DNA of 64,000 nucleotides from Gracilaria gracilis (lineage: Eukaryota; Rhodophyta; Florideophyceae; Gracilariales; Gracilariaceae), in assembly GCA_030374805.1 (NCBI GenBank), contig JARGSG010000056.1:372001-436000 (forward strand). Direction: 5' to 3'. Position numbers and translations under genes: made by a program. Below are positions 20,343 through 29,174 of this stretch, piece after piece. Position 1 is the stretch's first letter; the number at the start of each line of letters is the position of its first letter. The notes under the pieces are model-generated. The model saw only the letters and a list, made by a program, of their open reading frames with translations. It was not told where the DNA came from and searched no databases.

Positions 20343-21084
20343 TTGTAGATTGAAACAAAGAATAGAGGGGTTGGCGCGCACGTTGGTTGCAAGAAAGAGT
20401 GGAAAGGCTTGACCAAAGCAATCCTGCACCAGCCTCCTGCTTCAGTGCTACTCTTGTAGCCAGCTCAATAGATGTTCTTTGTTTGGAATTTGTCAGTGTG
20501 GTGGAACAAATTTGGGAGGGACTTGGATTTGAAATTGTGCTCGGCCGTGCTCGGTGCAACAGGGTAGCTTTTACCGTTGGTAACGCTACAGTACCGTTGT
20601 ATCTCTAGCTAGCTAGATATCCATACCCGACTTGGTACCACGGTACCGTTGCCGGGTTCTTCGCCAAAGTGGCAAAGTGCAAAAAAGGAACTATTTATTA
20701 TTATTATTCTAAACTTATTCACGATTTCATATTGGTTCTGGTTTGCTGGGCAGGAAAGGCATGAGGACGTTTTGTTCGCTTGTTCAGTCTGGGTTTCCTT
20801 GTGCGCAACTTCTAGCTGAAGTCATGCGATAGCCTTACGGAGCCAGGAAGAGAAGTTACCCTTCGTACATCATAGTGAAAGATACTGAGCTTGCTGCAGT
20901 GTCTTCATCAAAGGCTCAAGATCCAGGTCCGATCTGCTGTTCTTCTACATCTTGGAAACGGTTGCATCGATTATTCAAGAGCTTTGCTTTTGCTGGGAGA
21001 GGTGAACAGGAGTTCAATGGATGCCGCGAACGATTACTTCTACATACTTTCACTTGCCGAAAGATTCAATACCTAAAGTCACCC
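20343..21084. other. Divergent promoter region, NUP155 / SEC12
   Basis: No gene is called. TACCGTTGGTA lies at 20572-20582, with weaker copies (TACCGTTGT at 20592, GGTACCGTTG at about 20643). The motif is shared with the TL29-like upstream region. A short (TTA)n run lies near 20695-20710. An open frame from 20875 runs into the first SEC12 exon but lacks family similarity before 21085. Confidence 0.45.
20572..20582. promoter_or_regulatory. Myb/MSA-like site TACCGTTGGTA
   Basis: It lies 230 nt from the NUP155 start and about 500 nt from the SEC12 start. It is identical over ten bases to 4954-4963. The complementary core CCAACGG is a Myb-type recognition core. Function is inferred. Confidence 0.3.
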
Positions 21085-22649
21085 ATGGAACCGCTCACCC
21101 GCATTGTGTTCACTTTTCCAATCTATGCTCTCGGTTGCTTGCCCGGTCATAGACTTGTCCTCGCCGGCGGCGGTGGCCGGATGAAAAGCGGTATTCCTAA
21201 TGTTTGCGTAAGTTGATTCCCCTATGCAGATATGTATCCCAGCCATTTATGAGTACAAGTACAATCTAACGACGTGTAAAAGCGCAGCAAGTCTTGACCT
21301 TTGATGAGAAAGAGACCACACTCAAACCTACCGCCTCAGCAGAGCTTTCAGATGCTGCCGTAGCCCTCACAACCCATGAAAGTGTCATCCATCTTGTCAT
21401 CGGTCCTGGAGTTAAGGACTACAATTTTCTCGATGGCAAACTGATACCAGTTTCCTCTTTCCATCACGATTTGCAGGTATCTACTAGTCAGGAACAAACC
21501 GCAATTGCAGCCTCGGAAGACGCTTCAACCCTCGTAATAGCCTCCGATAATGGCAATGTAGTTGTGCTGCGGCTGGAACGCTTCGAACCAGTTTTCAGCG
21601 GTCAAATCCATGCGAATGGAATCACCGACCTATGTGTCAAGTCTGATGGGTCGCTGGTTGCTACCACGGGTCGCGACAAAGCAGCCCACATCTGGAGAAG
21701 TCGGGATGGTGAAATCTTGCAGACACTGAAACCGATAATGGCCTCTTCGCACCGTACTCATATTCGGGCAACCCGCTTCTGTTCTACACAATCTGACCTG
21801 TTGTTCACAGCAGAAAGTAATCCTCGGAAAGGCGGGTGGATCGCAGCCTGGCGCAAGCCTAGTCCATCTGAGACCACTCTCTATACACCTGTCACATCAA
21901 TTAAAGCGTCAAGTGACGCTCTAACTGCAATGTGTGTCAATACAGAGGGCTCACTCTTGGCGAGCAGCTCTGCTGAGGGGCATGTTTCTCTCTTTGCTTG
22001 GAACGGTACCGCATTCTCGAAGAAGTGGAGTACGGAGACAAGAACCCACCCATTCCGCCCACCAAAATCCCCACATATTCTTCCGGTTACAGGGATGAGT
22101 TTTTCGGAGTCAGGAAAGTACCTCTTTGCGGCCTCTGCGGACTACACTGTTTCGATTTGGCCAACTAAACCTCCGATCAGATGGAGCAGATTTGGTCGAC
22201 TCGTATGGTTGCTCAGCGTGTTCGTGTTGATCCTCGCAATACTTGTCGCAGAAGATGGGCAATTGCACGAGGAGGTCAGAAGAAGGCGGGCGATGGTTGC
22301 TCCGTACATGGAACCTCATCTGTCCGAAATGCAGCGAGTTCTGAGGCCACTTATCAAGGAGAGTCGTCAAGCGATGCAACCGCACTTGTCTCAGTTGCGG
22401 GAAAGAACCAAGGCATATATCAACCTCGTCTCTGAACAAGGCCACCCAGTTCTCGAGGCCGTCGGCAGAGTTTACCGCAGGCTTTCCTTTGAAAATAATG
22501 GCGACAGACGCTCTCAGGAGTCCCAAACACTAGAATCTTTCGAAGACTTTCTCGACTTGTCTGCTGAGGTTCTGAACAGGAACGGGAACTGCGAGCATGA
22601 GCAAGAAGGAAAGAAAATTATACTACATGCATATAAAACAGAAAGTTAA
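21085..22649 (+). CDS. SEC12: SEC12 / PREB-like Sar1 exchange factor
   Basis: Two exons, 21085-21207 and 21288-22649, are separated by an 80-nt intron (GTAAGT...GCAG, phase 0). They encode about 494 residues. Exon 1 carries the family start: a PLTR-VF-FPIYALG segment and AGGGGRMKSGIPN, the loop that in SEC12 holds potassium and contacts Sar1. WD40-type blades follow (DLCVKSDGSLVATTGRDKAAHIW, TAMCVNTEGSLLASSSAEGHVSLF). A single membrane span (LVWLLSVFVLILAILVA) and a lumenal tail of about 130 residues close the protein. SEC12 sits in the ER membrane and loads GTP on Sar1 to start COPII coat assembly. The first exon would be missed by frame-only annotation. Convergent with TM9SF3. Confidence 0.88.
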
Positions 22650-22892
22650 GCGATTTGGGTGACGAATCTTAACATGTACAAGCCTGAAGTCTAAAAGAGA
22701 GAACTTAAGACCCTCCGCAGAGACTTGCTTGTCCTAACTGCAGTTCTCATTGCTCTCCAAGCATACACTATGATGTGGAATCGTTGATTTCTGACATTGT
22801 GCTTTTTTAGCTATAGGCCGGCGGGTTGATATCCTGCCGTTCCCCCCGGTGGCAGGCGGCAATTGGATCCTGTAGCACAAATGACAGCCCTT

Positions 22893-24736
22893 TTAGTCGC
22901 TCTTGATGGAAGCGTACAAGAAACGAATAAATTTCCTTGCTGAGAAAAAGCCAACGGTACCACACATGAGGAAAAAGGCGTAGCTAACGAGCCACATGTA
23001 GCCAAAAAAGAAACTGGCTTGCATGAAACCTTCCAACGGGGACCGTATGTAATAGTAGTAGGCGCTGTAAACGAAAATATATACACCAACGCTCCCACCA
23101 TAAGCGAGACTTGACCAGGCCCATTTATAGTTCTCAGCCACGAGCTGAAAGTACACCGCAGAAGCGGTGGTAATAACGGTGACCAGCATCAAAATAACAA
23201 AGACAATGGCGAGCATTTCATACACTTGGAAGATCTTGTGCCCCCACAGGGCGCCGAACATGAAGTAAAGCTCCACATATATGGAACTGAAGGGCATCAA
23301 GCCGCAAATGAGCGCCAAGAACGGCGGTCGTCTATACCACGGGCTGTTTGGGATTTCGCGAGGAATCTTGGTCGTTCGGCCGGGAGAATCGTACGGACGG
23401 CTCTGATTCTTTCCAATAATGGCACCCAAAATGGTTAGAGGAATGGTGACCATAGCCCACAGAGCGGCAACAGACGCAATGGTCCAAATAGGCAACGCGC
23501 GCGTAGACTTGTAAAGCAAGGCGATTGAGTTGAGGTAAACCCATATAGACGCTGCAGGTCCGCAGAATACAAACACGGTGACCAATGCATTGCGCACCCA
23601 GGCGTTCCCACCCATCTGCTTGTACATGTACCCACTAGCAAAACCAGCTATACCTGCGGTTGCCGCATATAGAAGCACAGCACTGGTGTAGATAGCCCCC
23701 CGCGAGAGAGGGTGGAACACTTCCAAAGCGCCGAACAGCAGCAACAAACAGGAAAGACTGAGCAGTTGCACGCCGGTGCCGAGAAACGGACAAAGGATGG
23801 TGAGGGCCGGTGGGAAGCGGAACACATCAGCGTACAGAAGCTTCCATCCGTAATCGTCCGTCTCTTGTTCCGATTCCAAGGCCTCGTACTCGCGAAAGTC
23901 CTTGCGAACGACGCGCATGAGGATGGAGCCTAGAAGACCCATCAACAACACGGCGATGAGAATGGCATTGCCAATGCTGAACCAATGGATTTCTCGGTCG
24001 CGTACGTGGAACGGGTCTCTGTACTTGTCGGCGCGGCGATCGACGGGGAACTCGGTCTCCTGCCAGGAGACGCTGTAGGAGAAGCGAATGTTGGCATGCT
24101 GACCGGGTGAAAGCACGACTGGCTTGTCCGGGGTGGCGGAGGCCTCGATGATATGATTGCCATTGATGCTGAACACAAATTCAATGTGCGTGTATAGATG
24201 AATGGTGGTGGTTCCTTCATCGTCGGAAAGCTCGCCCACGAAGAGTTTTACCGGGAGGTTGTCGATGAGCATGTCGTATACGAAGCGCTTTCGGATGGCG
24301 TGGATGAAGAGATTGACCTGAGGCGGTGCAAGCGACTGTTCGCATAGCAGGTGGTCGTGTAAGGACTCGCGAAATGTGATGTTGTACAGCGAGCGTACGA
24401 GATGATCGCCCGCGAGCGTCTCGCCGAGCTTGAGCGAACGGTGGTGAAGCGTTTGTGGCTTGCACCATGGAAGCTTCTCGTAGAACTCGTAGCTCTCGGT
24501 GGGCGAGCTGTACGGCGCGATTTTGTTCACCCACACATCAATGGACTGAAGATGAAAAGGTGTCAGCAAGGCGACGCCGAACAACAACAACAACAACAAG
24601 TGGAAAGAAACAAGCAGACACAGACACGACGTACCTGAGCGGGTTGATACGGCTGGCCGCGAGATGCGAGCACGCGCGCAGGAAACAGGCATGCGTGAAG
24701 CAGCACAAGCGCGAGCAAGCGGCAAACGAGCGACAT
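22893..24736 (-). CDS. TM9SF3: TM9SF3-like nonaspanin
   Basis: Two exons on the minus strand, 24736-24635 and 24545-22893, are joined across an 89-nt GT-AG intron in phase 0. They encode about 584 residues (human TM9SF3 has 589). Exon 1 encodes just the signal peptide (MSLVCRLLALVLLHACLF...). The large lumenal domain matches TM9SF3 (VWVNKIAPY, YEFYEKLPWCKP, LGETLAG, VNLFIHAIRKRF, MLIDNLPV). Nine hydrophobic segments follow, including FPPALTILCPFLGTG and FLALICGLMPFSSIYVELYF. The tail ends in IKSD, fitting the KXD/E Golgi-retention signal of the family. The proteins act in Golgi and endosomal membranes. The (CAA)n run near 24578 lies inside the intron. Confidence 0.9.
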
Positions 24737-25391
24737 GCTTTACCGCGCAAGCTGAGCGTACAACGGCCGTCGTGCAGCAAACACACACAGCCGGTTCAAA
24801 ACAAACACAACGAAGCGGTGCTTCCCGGCGCGCAGACGAACTTGCAACTAACAACAACAAACAACGGCGACGGGAGGTGAGGAGGGGGAGAGGGGAGGAG
24901 GTGGGGTGCCGGGAATACCTTATATTACAGCACCAGCCAGCTGTAGTCGGGTCATGCGGCAAGCGCGTGGCAAGCACCGCCGCGCCCCCCACAGTTGCGT
25001 CAGCACCACGTGGTCAGCGCACACACAAAAAAGCGCACAATTCACCGCACCGCACGCCAGTAGATAAACTTTAGCCCGTCACGCCAGTACAGAGCTCACG
25101 CGCTCACGCCCCGCGACCTCACGAAGCGGCGGGCGTCTGCAAGCCACGGCGCCATTTGCGCCGCGGGCGCAGCGCACAGCACGCCGCCAGCGTCAGCAGC
25201 TCGGCTTGACCGAGGTCTGGGAATTCGAAACCCCTCCACAGCTCTCCGTCCCGTTTACTCCAATTGTTCGAGACTCTCGAATTGAGAGCTGTTCGCTCGT
25301 GGAGAAGCAGAGAGTAGATAAAGCTCTTGGGAGACGCGTCAATCCCAGAAACGTTGGTCCCTCCATTCAAGACACAAGGCGGAAACTGGAG
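24737..25391. other. Divergent region, TM9SF3 / PAM2-array gene
   Basis: GC-rich DNA without a called gene. From about 25210 the bases align with those upstream of the second PAM2 gene (39950-40150): a TTCGAAA block, CGTTTACTC-AATT-TTCGAG, and AGACGCGTCAATCCCA. The duplicated unit therefore includes 5' sequence, and the frame is open here to about 25206. It may be 5' UTR or an extra coding exon lacking an ATG. Confidence 0.5.
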
Positions 25392-26852
25392 ATGCTGATG
25401 AACAGCACCAGTATGAGGTCTGGATTGGGATTAGCTTGTGTGCTCAGTGGTGTGGGCAGAAACACTGAAGCCCCTCCTACGCCTTTGCGCTGTTATGTAC
25501 GGCATACGATGCCTTCTGATGGCAAACAGAGCTTGGCCTACGGGGGCCCATTCGGAGAAATCAGACGAACAAACCTGTACGCCAGTACAACGTCTCCGAC
25601 TCAAAACAATATAATGGTTCGAACGCGAATCAGTTCAGACCTAGAGACGGCCAGGCAAGTGATGCCGCCGTATGTTGCCCAGGGCCGCACGAAGCCTGCA
25701 CCAACACGCAGTGCCTCACTCAATCCCAACGCAACAGAGTTTATCCCACAATCCGTGAAAATAACAACGACAAAGACAAGTCTGAATCCTGCCGCTGAGC
25801 CATTTGTGCCATGCCATCATCCCATCGACATCGACGCACATAATGCAGATGCGAACTCTTCCGCGTCCCCTGAAACTTGCGCTTCCTCTGCTCCTGTTGT
25901 GAGGCTGAACCCTGCTGCCAAACCATTTGTGCCATGCCATCCTTCCATCGGCTTCGATGCACACAATGCAAAAGTGAACTCTTTCGCGAACTCTGAAAGC
26001 TGCTCTTTTTCTGCTCCTTTTGTGGAGCTGAACCCTGCTGCCAAACCATTTGTGCCATGCCATCATCCCATCGGCTTTGACGCACATAATGCAAATGTCA
26101 ACTCCTTCGCTTCCCCTGAAACTTGCGCTTCCTCTGCTCCTGTTGTGGGGCTGAACCCTGCTGCCAAACCATTTGTGCCATGCCATCATCCCATCGGCTA
26201 CGATGCACGTAATGCAGATGCGAACTCTTTCGCGACCTCTGAAACTTGCGCTTCCTCTGCTCCTGTTGTGGGGCTGAACCCTGCTGCCAAACCATTTGTG
26301 CCATACCATCATCCCATCGGCTACGATGCACATAATGCAGATGCAAACTCTCTCGCGACCTCTGAAACCTGCTCTTTTTCTGCTCCTGTTGTGGGGCTGA
26401 ACCCTGCTGCCAAACCATTTGTGCCATGCCATCATCCCATCGGCTTTGACGCACATAATGCAAATGTCAACTCCTTCGCTTCCCCTGAAACCTGCGCTTC
26501 CTCTGCTCCTGTTGTGGGCCTGGATCCTGCTGCCAAACCATTTGTGCCATCCCATCATCCCATCAACTATGATGCACATAATGCAGATGCGAACTCCTTC
26601 GCGACCTCTGAAACCTGCGCTTTTTCTCCCCGTTTTGTAGAGCTGAACCCTACTGCCGAAGCATTTGTCCCAAGTGAACTCATGCATTCTTTCTGTTACC
26701 AACAGAGAGAAACCATGGGGCAGCCCGAGGCTTTAAGCCGCCCTTTTTTAGTACTGCCAATCCAAACTATCCAAGCCTTCGCTCCAAATACACTCACGCC
26801 TGCTGCTTTTTTCCCCCCAACAAGAGCAAATCTGGGGCAGGGCAACGCCTAA
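25392..26852 (+). CDS. Protein with nine tandem PAM2 (PABP-binding) motifs
   Basis: 486 residues from the first ATG at 25392. After about 110 residues that are conserved in the paralogue at 40.2 kb (LGLACVLSGVGR, RCYVRHTMPSDG, QSLAYGGPFG), the protein is an array of PAM2 motifs. These are LNPNATEFIP, LNPAAEPFVP, five LNPAAKPFVP, LDPAAKPFVP and LNPTAEAFVP. Several sit in 41-residue repeats rich in His, Ser and Asn, and a decayed tenth copy (QAFAPNT) follows. PAM2, with its invariant Leu and Phe, is the peptide that binds the MLLE domain of poly(A)-binding protein in PAIP2, ataxin-2, eRF3 and Tob. The predicted role is a multivalent scaffold for PABP in the cytoplasm; the rest of the protein looks disordered. 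I recognise no family for the N-terminal part. The repeats differ little at base level, so the array expanded recently. It is divergent from TM9SF3. Confidence 0.75.
   Translation: MLMNSTSMRSGLGLACVLSGVGRNTEAPPTPLRCYVRHTMPSDGKQSLAYGGPFGEIRRTNLYASTTSPTQNNIMVRTRISSDLETARQVMPPYVAQGRTKPAPTRSASLNPNATEFIPQSVKITTTKTSLNPAAEPFVPCHHPIDIDAHNADANSSASPETCASSAPVVRLNPAAKPFVPCHPSIGFDAHNAKVNSFANSESCSFSAPFVELNPAAKPFVPCHHPIGFDAHNANVNSFASPETCASSAPVVGLNPAAKPFVPCHHPIGYDARNADANSFATSETCASSAPVVGLNPAAKPFVPYHHPIGYDAHNADANSLATSETCSFSAPVVGLNPAAKPFVPCHHPIGFDAHNANVNSFASPETCASSAPVVGLDPAAKPFVPSHHPINYDAHNADANSFATSETCAFSPRFVELNPTAEAFVPSELMHSFCYQQRETMGQPEALSRPFLVLPIQTIQAFAPNTLTPAAFFPPTRANLGQGNA
25719..26672 (+). repeat. PAM2 repeat array (123-nt units)
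   Basis: The nine PAM2 motifs start at 25719 and end at 26672. From 25782 the unit length is about 123 nt (41 residues). Sites such as CCTGCTGCCAAACCATTTGTG recur with few changes. The near-identity also creates a long antisense frame (25716-26702), which I regard as an artefact. Confidence 0.85.
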
Positions 26853-27223
26853 GGTGCATTTTGCCATTACACCATCACCAAAAAAACAGAGGGCACTTGT
26901 AATGGATCAAAGTACTCATAGCTCTTACCCCAAGTGTATGCAGAGAGCGATATCTGCACACTAGTGTATTTCAAACTAGTCAATGAGCATCATTCTGCCC
27001 GTCCTGCAAACACAGAGGCGCTGGCAGTGAAGGGAGAAACCGCCTTGTTTGTAAAGTTATCATTGTTGTTAGAACTTGAGCTGAGCACTGCTGAACCAAA
27101 TGAGCCCTTCTATACTGCGTTGCGATACAAGCGTTTTTTTTTTATACACGTACGAGAGAGAAAGACGTCTGTTTATTCTCTTTGTTCGAAGGCACCACGC
27201 ATCGATGTCTAGAGGTACGGCAT

Positions 27224-27337
27224 CGAGCCGCTCGAGCCGCTCGAGCCGCTCGAGCGTCGCTCGATGCCGTAGACAACACCGAGTCGCTCGATGCCGTAGA
27301 CAACACCGAGTCGCTCGATGCTGTAGACAACACCGAG
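27224..27337. repeat. Minisatellite: 9-bp then 27-bp tandem units
   Basis: The first part is about three copies of GAGCCGCTC. It runs into three 27-bp units (27257-27283, 27284-27310, 27311-27337) of the form TCGCTCGATGCCGTAG...CCGAG, differing at one base. A 64-codon frame reads through it (repeating SLDAVDNTE) but nothing else supports a protein. Confidence 0.85.
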
Positions 27338-28075
27338 TCGCTCTTTCGCAAACGTCGAGTTTGCGTTTACGTGTGAGCGCTGTAAAAACCTCAAAAAAAC
27401 AATACTAAAATAGTACAACTTGTAAACCCCATGTAAACTTACAGTAAAAAGCATGCCAGCAACACCCAAGTTGGGCAGCCTTATTGGCCCGGGGCCAGCC
27501 TTATCTAGCCGACCGCTCACTATTCTACAGGTGGTTGCAGTTTTTTGGGGTTTAGGCCACAACGGGAGGGGATGCCCTGATAGCCGCGCGGCTATGCCCC
27601 AGCACGTGCGCCAGTACAACGCCGTACACGTGCAGCCATGCCATTGATTCGCCACATTATAATCTCGCTGTCAGCGTCTTCTCCTCTGCGCGGCGCGCAA
27701 TGCGCGCCCAACGCCCGCACGGCGACGTGATCGCCGCGTCGAGCTCAAGTCGCACCGCCCCCGTCACACTACGCCGCCCTAAAGTTACCCGCAGATACAA
27801 CCGGCGCGCGATGATCCGTTACGCCGTGCCGAAATTCGAGCGCCGCGTCGTCACTGCGCGTTCGCGCGCACCTCCGCCGTGCACCGCTTCACGCCCTGGC
27901 GCGCCTTCCTGATGGCCGTTTCAATTCATGTCACCGCTACGTCACCTTGCTACCGCGTGTGTCCGTCGTACGCACGCCCATGTGTGTTGCCACCGCTCCT
28001 TCTCGCCGCGCGAATCGCTCCGCGATGACACTCTAATTCGAACAGCCCGCCACTCCCGCCCTTGTTCGCAATCGC

Positions 28076-28082
28076 TATAAAA
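28076..28082 (+). promoter_or_regulatory. TATA box (TATAAAA)
   Basis: A canonical TATAAAA 106 nt upstream of the ATG at 28188. It predicts a start of transcription near 28105-28110 and a 5' UTR of about 80 nt. Confidence 0.55.
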
Positions 28083-28187
28083 CGCCTGTATCCTTCTGCT
28101 CAAGCCCGCACTCATGATCGTCACCACCACAAGCCACAGCTCGCAACCCCCACCCTCCAGACTCTGTTTCTTCTCCGCCGCCGCATC

Positions 28188-29174
28188 ATGATCGCCAACG
28201 CCCGTTTCACATCATCGCAATGCATCGTACTCGCTGTCGTCATCTCTCTGTGTTACGTGCGCTCTGACGCGCAGGCCGCCTCAACAGGCGCGTGCGAAAT
28301 CACCGACCAGTCCTGCCCCTGCTCGCAATCCATTCCGTCTGGCTCGTGCATGAAGAACCAGGGCGACGGCTCCTGTCTGCTGGGCTATTGCCAAGCCTCC
28401 TACCGTTGCGACTGTCTCGGTTACCAGATGTGCACCAAGTCGAAATGCTCCGTGTACACAGCCGCGGACGCCACCATTCCGAGCGAGACCATTCCTTTTG
28501 CCTGTCATCTCCCCCCGGACGCTGGCTCGTGCATCACCTTCCACCACATGATAGACACCGTGGAGGCTGCGTTAAACGCCAAGGTTGAGGCGAGTAACTC
28601 CAACAATGAGGCGCTTCTTCACAGCGTTGATGCGCAGAACCTCGTCACCGAGCTGCATGCAGAAGACTTGCTCGTCAACGAGGAACTGCTCACCATCGAT
28701 TCAATCAGGCATCAATTGGCACCCGAAGAAGAACACACTATCCTTTCAAACGCCAGGGTGATCAAAGACTCCGTCACGCAAAGTGCTCGCGATGCGCTCA
28801 ACATCAGCCTGGAGGCCGGCGAAGCTTATGATTGGAACTTGAAAACCGCCGAGCACGCTCACAGTGCGATCCAGGCTGAGAAGGATGCCAAGAACGCAGA
28901 GTACCAACTGGAGGAGCATAACTCAAAGGCGCAGAAGGAGAATCGAACTTGTCCCGTTTGCAAACAGCTTGAGCAGGACATTGAAAAACTGACGCAGCTT
29001 CGCAAACAGGACGCCGTGACCGCGGGAAACTCCGCCAAGAAATGTACCAATAAGAGGGATATAGCGGCTCTTGTCCTCAACGACATTCATGAGAGCCGCG
29101 TGAGATGCGGAGTGGCACGAGCAAAAGTTCTTAGTGCGATTGCAAAACTCAAGACCCGTTTGGGTCTTTCCTGA
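28188..29174 (+). CDS. Predicted secreted Cys-rich, helical protein
   Basis: 328 residues from the ATG at 28188. A signal peptide (core CIVLAVVISLCYV, likely cut near SDAQA) is followed by a compact Cys-rich domain at about residues 35-90 with some eleven cysteines (CPCSQ, GSCLLGYCQ, CDCLGYQMCTKSKC). Then comes a long helical, coiled-coil-like region rich in Glu, Ala and His. This region is interrupted by CPVCKQLEQDIEKL, with two further single Cys near the end. It has no transmembrane segment or retention signal, so it is likely extracellular or wall-associated. I do not recognise the family. The TATA box, GC-rich 5' flank and clean signal peptide support a real, probably well expressed gene. 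Confidence 0.7.
   Translation: MIANARFTSSQCIVLAVVISLCYVRSDAQAASTGACEITDQSCPCSQSIPSGSCMKNQGDGSCLLGYCQASYRCDCLGYQMCTKSKCSVYTAADATIPSETIPFACHLPPDAGSCITFHHMIDTVEAALNAKVEASNSNNEALLHSVDAQNLVTELHAEDLLVNEELLTIDSIRHQLAPEEEHTILSNARVIKDSVTQSARDALNISLEAGEAYDWNLKTAEHAHSAIQAEKDAKNAEYQLEEHNSKAQKENRTCPVCKQLEQDIEKLTQLRKQDAVTAGNSAKKCTNKRDIAALVLNDIHESRVRCGVARAKVLSAIAKLKTRLGLS

Larger units (their letters stand above)
26853..28187. other. Intergenic DNA with minisatellite; promoter of secreted-protein gene
   Basis: No gene is supported. It contains the 9-bp and 27-bp repeats at 27224-27337, a GC-rich stretch from 27680, and a TATA box at 28076. A short inverted repeat (GCCGCGCGGC) lies near 27585. Confidence 0.5.

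Noticed and set aside
20343-20429. Upstream extension of NUP155 to 20429
   Set aside because: It begins at GTG with no ATG, and the family's similarity starts after the ATG at 20342.
24737-24992. N-terminal extension of the TM9SF3 frame to 24992
   Set aside because: The extension is Cys/Arg-rich, unlike the family. A short exon at 24736-24635 in another phase gives a proper signal peptide and a phase-0 GT-AG junction.
25782-26672. Regularly spaced repeats that could be mistaken for a CRISPR array
   Set aside because: The units are 123-nt coding repeats in frame with a long protein, not short repeats with unique spacers, and the genome is eukaryotic.
25716-26702. 328-codon antisense frame across the PAM2 array
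   Set aside because: It exists because the 123-nt repeats are nearly identical, so a stop-free antisense phase is copied with them. The sense strand encodes recognised PAM2 motifs.
27182-27376. 64-codon frame with SLDAVDNTE repeats
   Set aside because: It merely reads the 27-bp minisatellite; other phases of the repeat are open as well.
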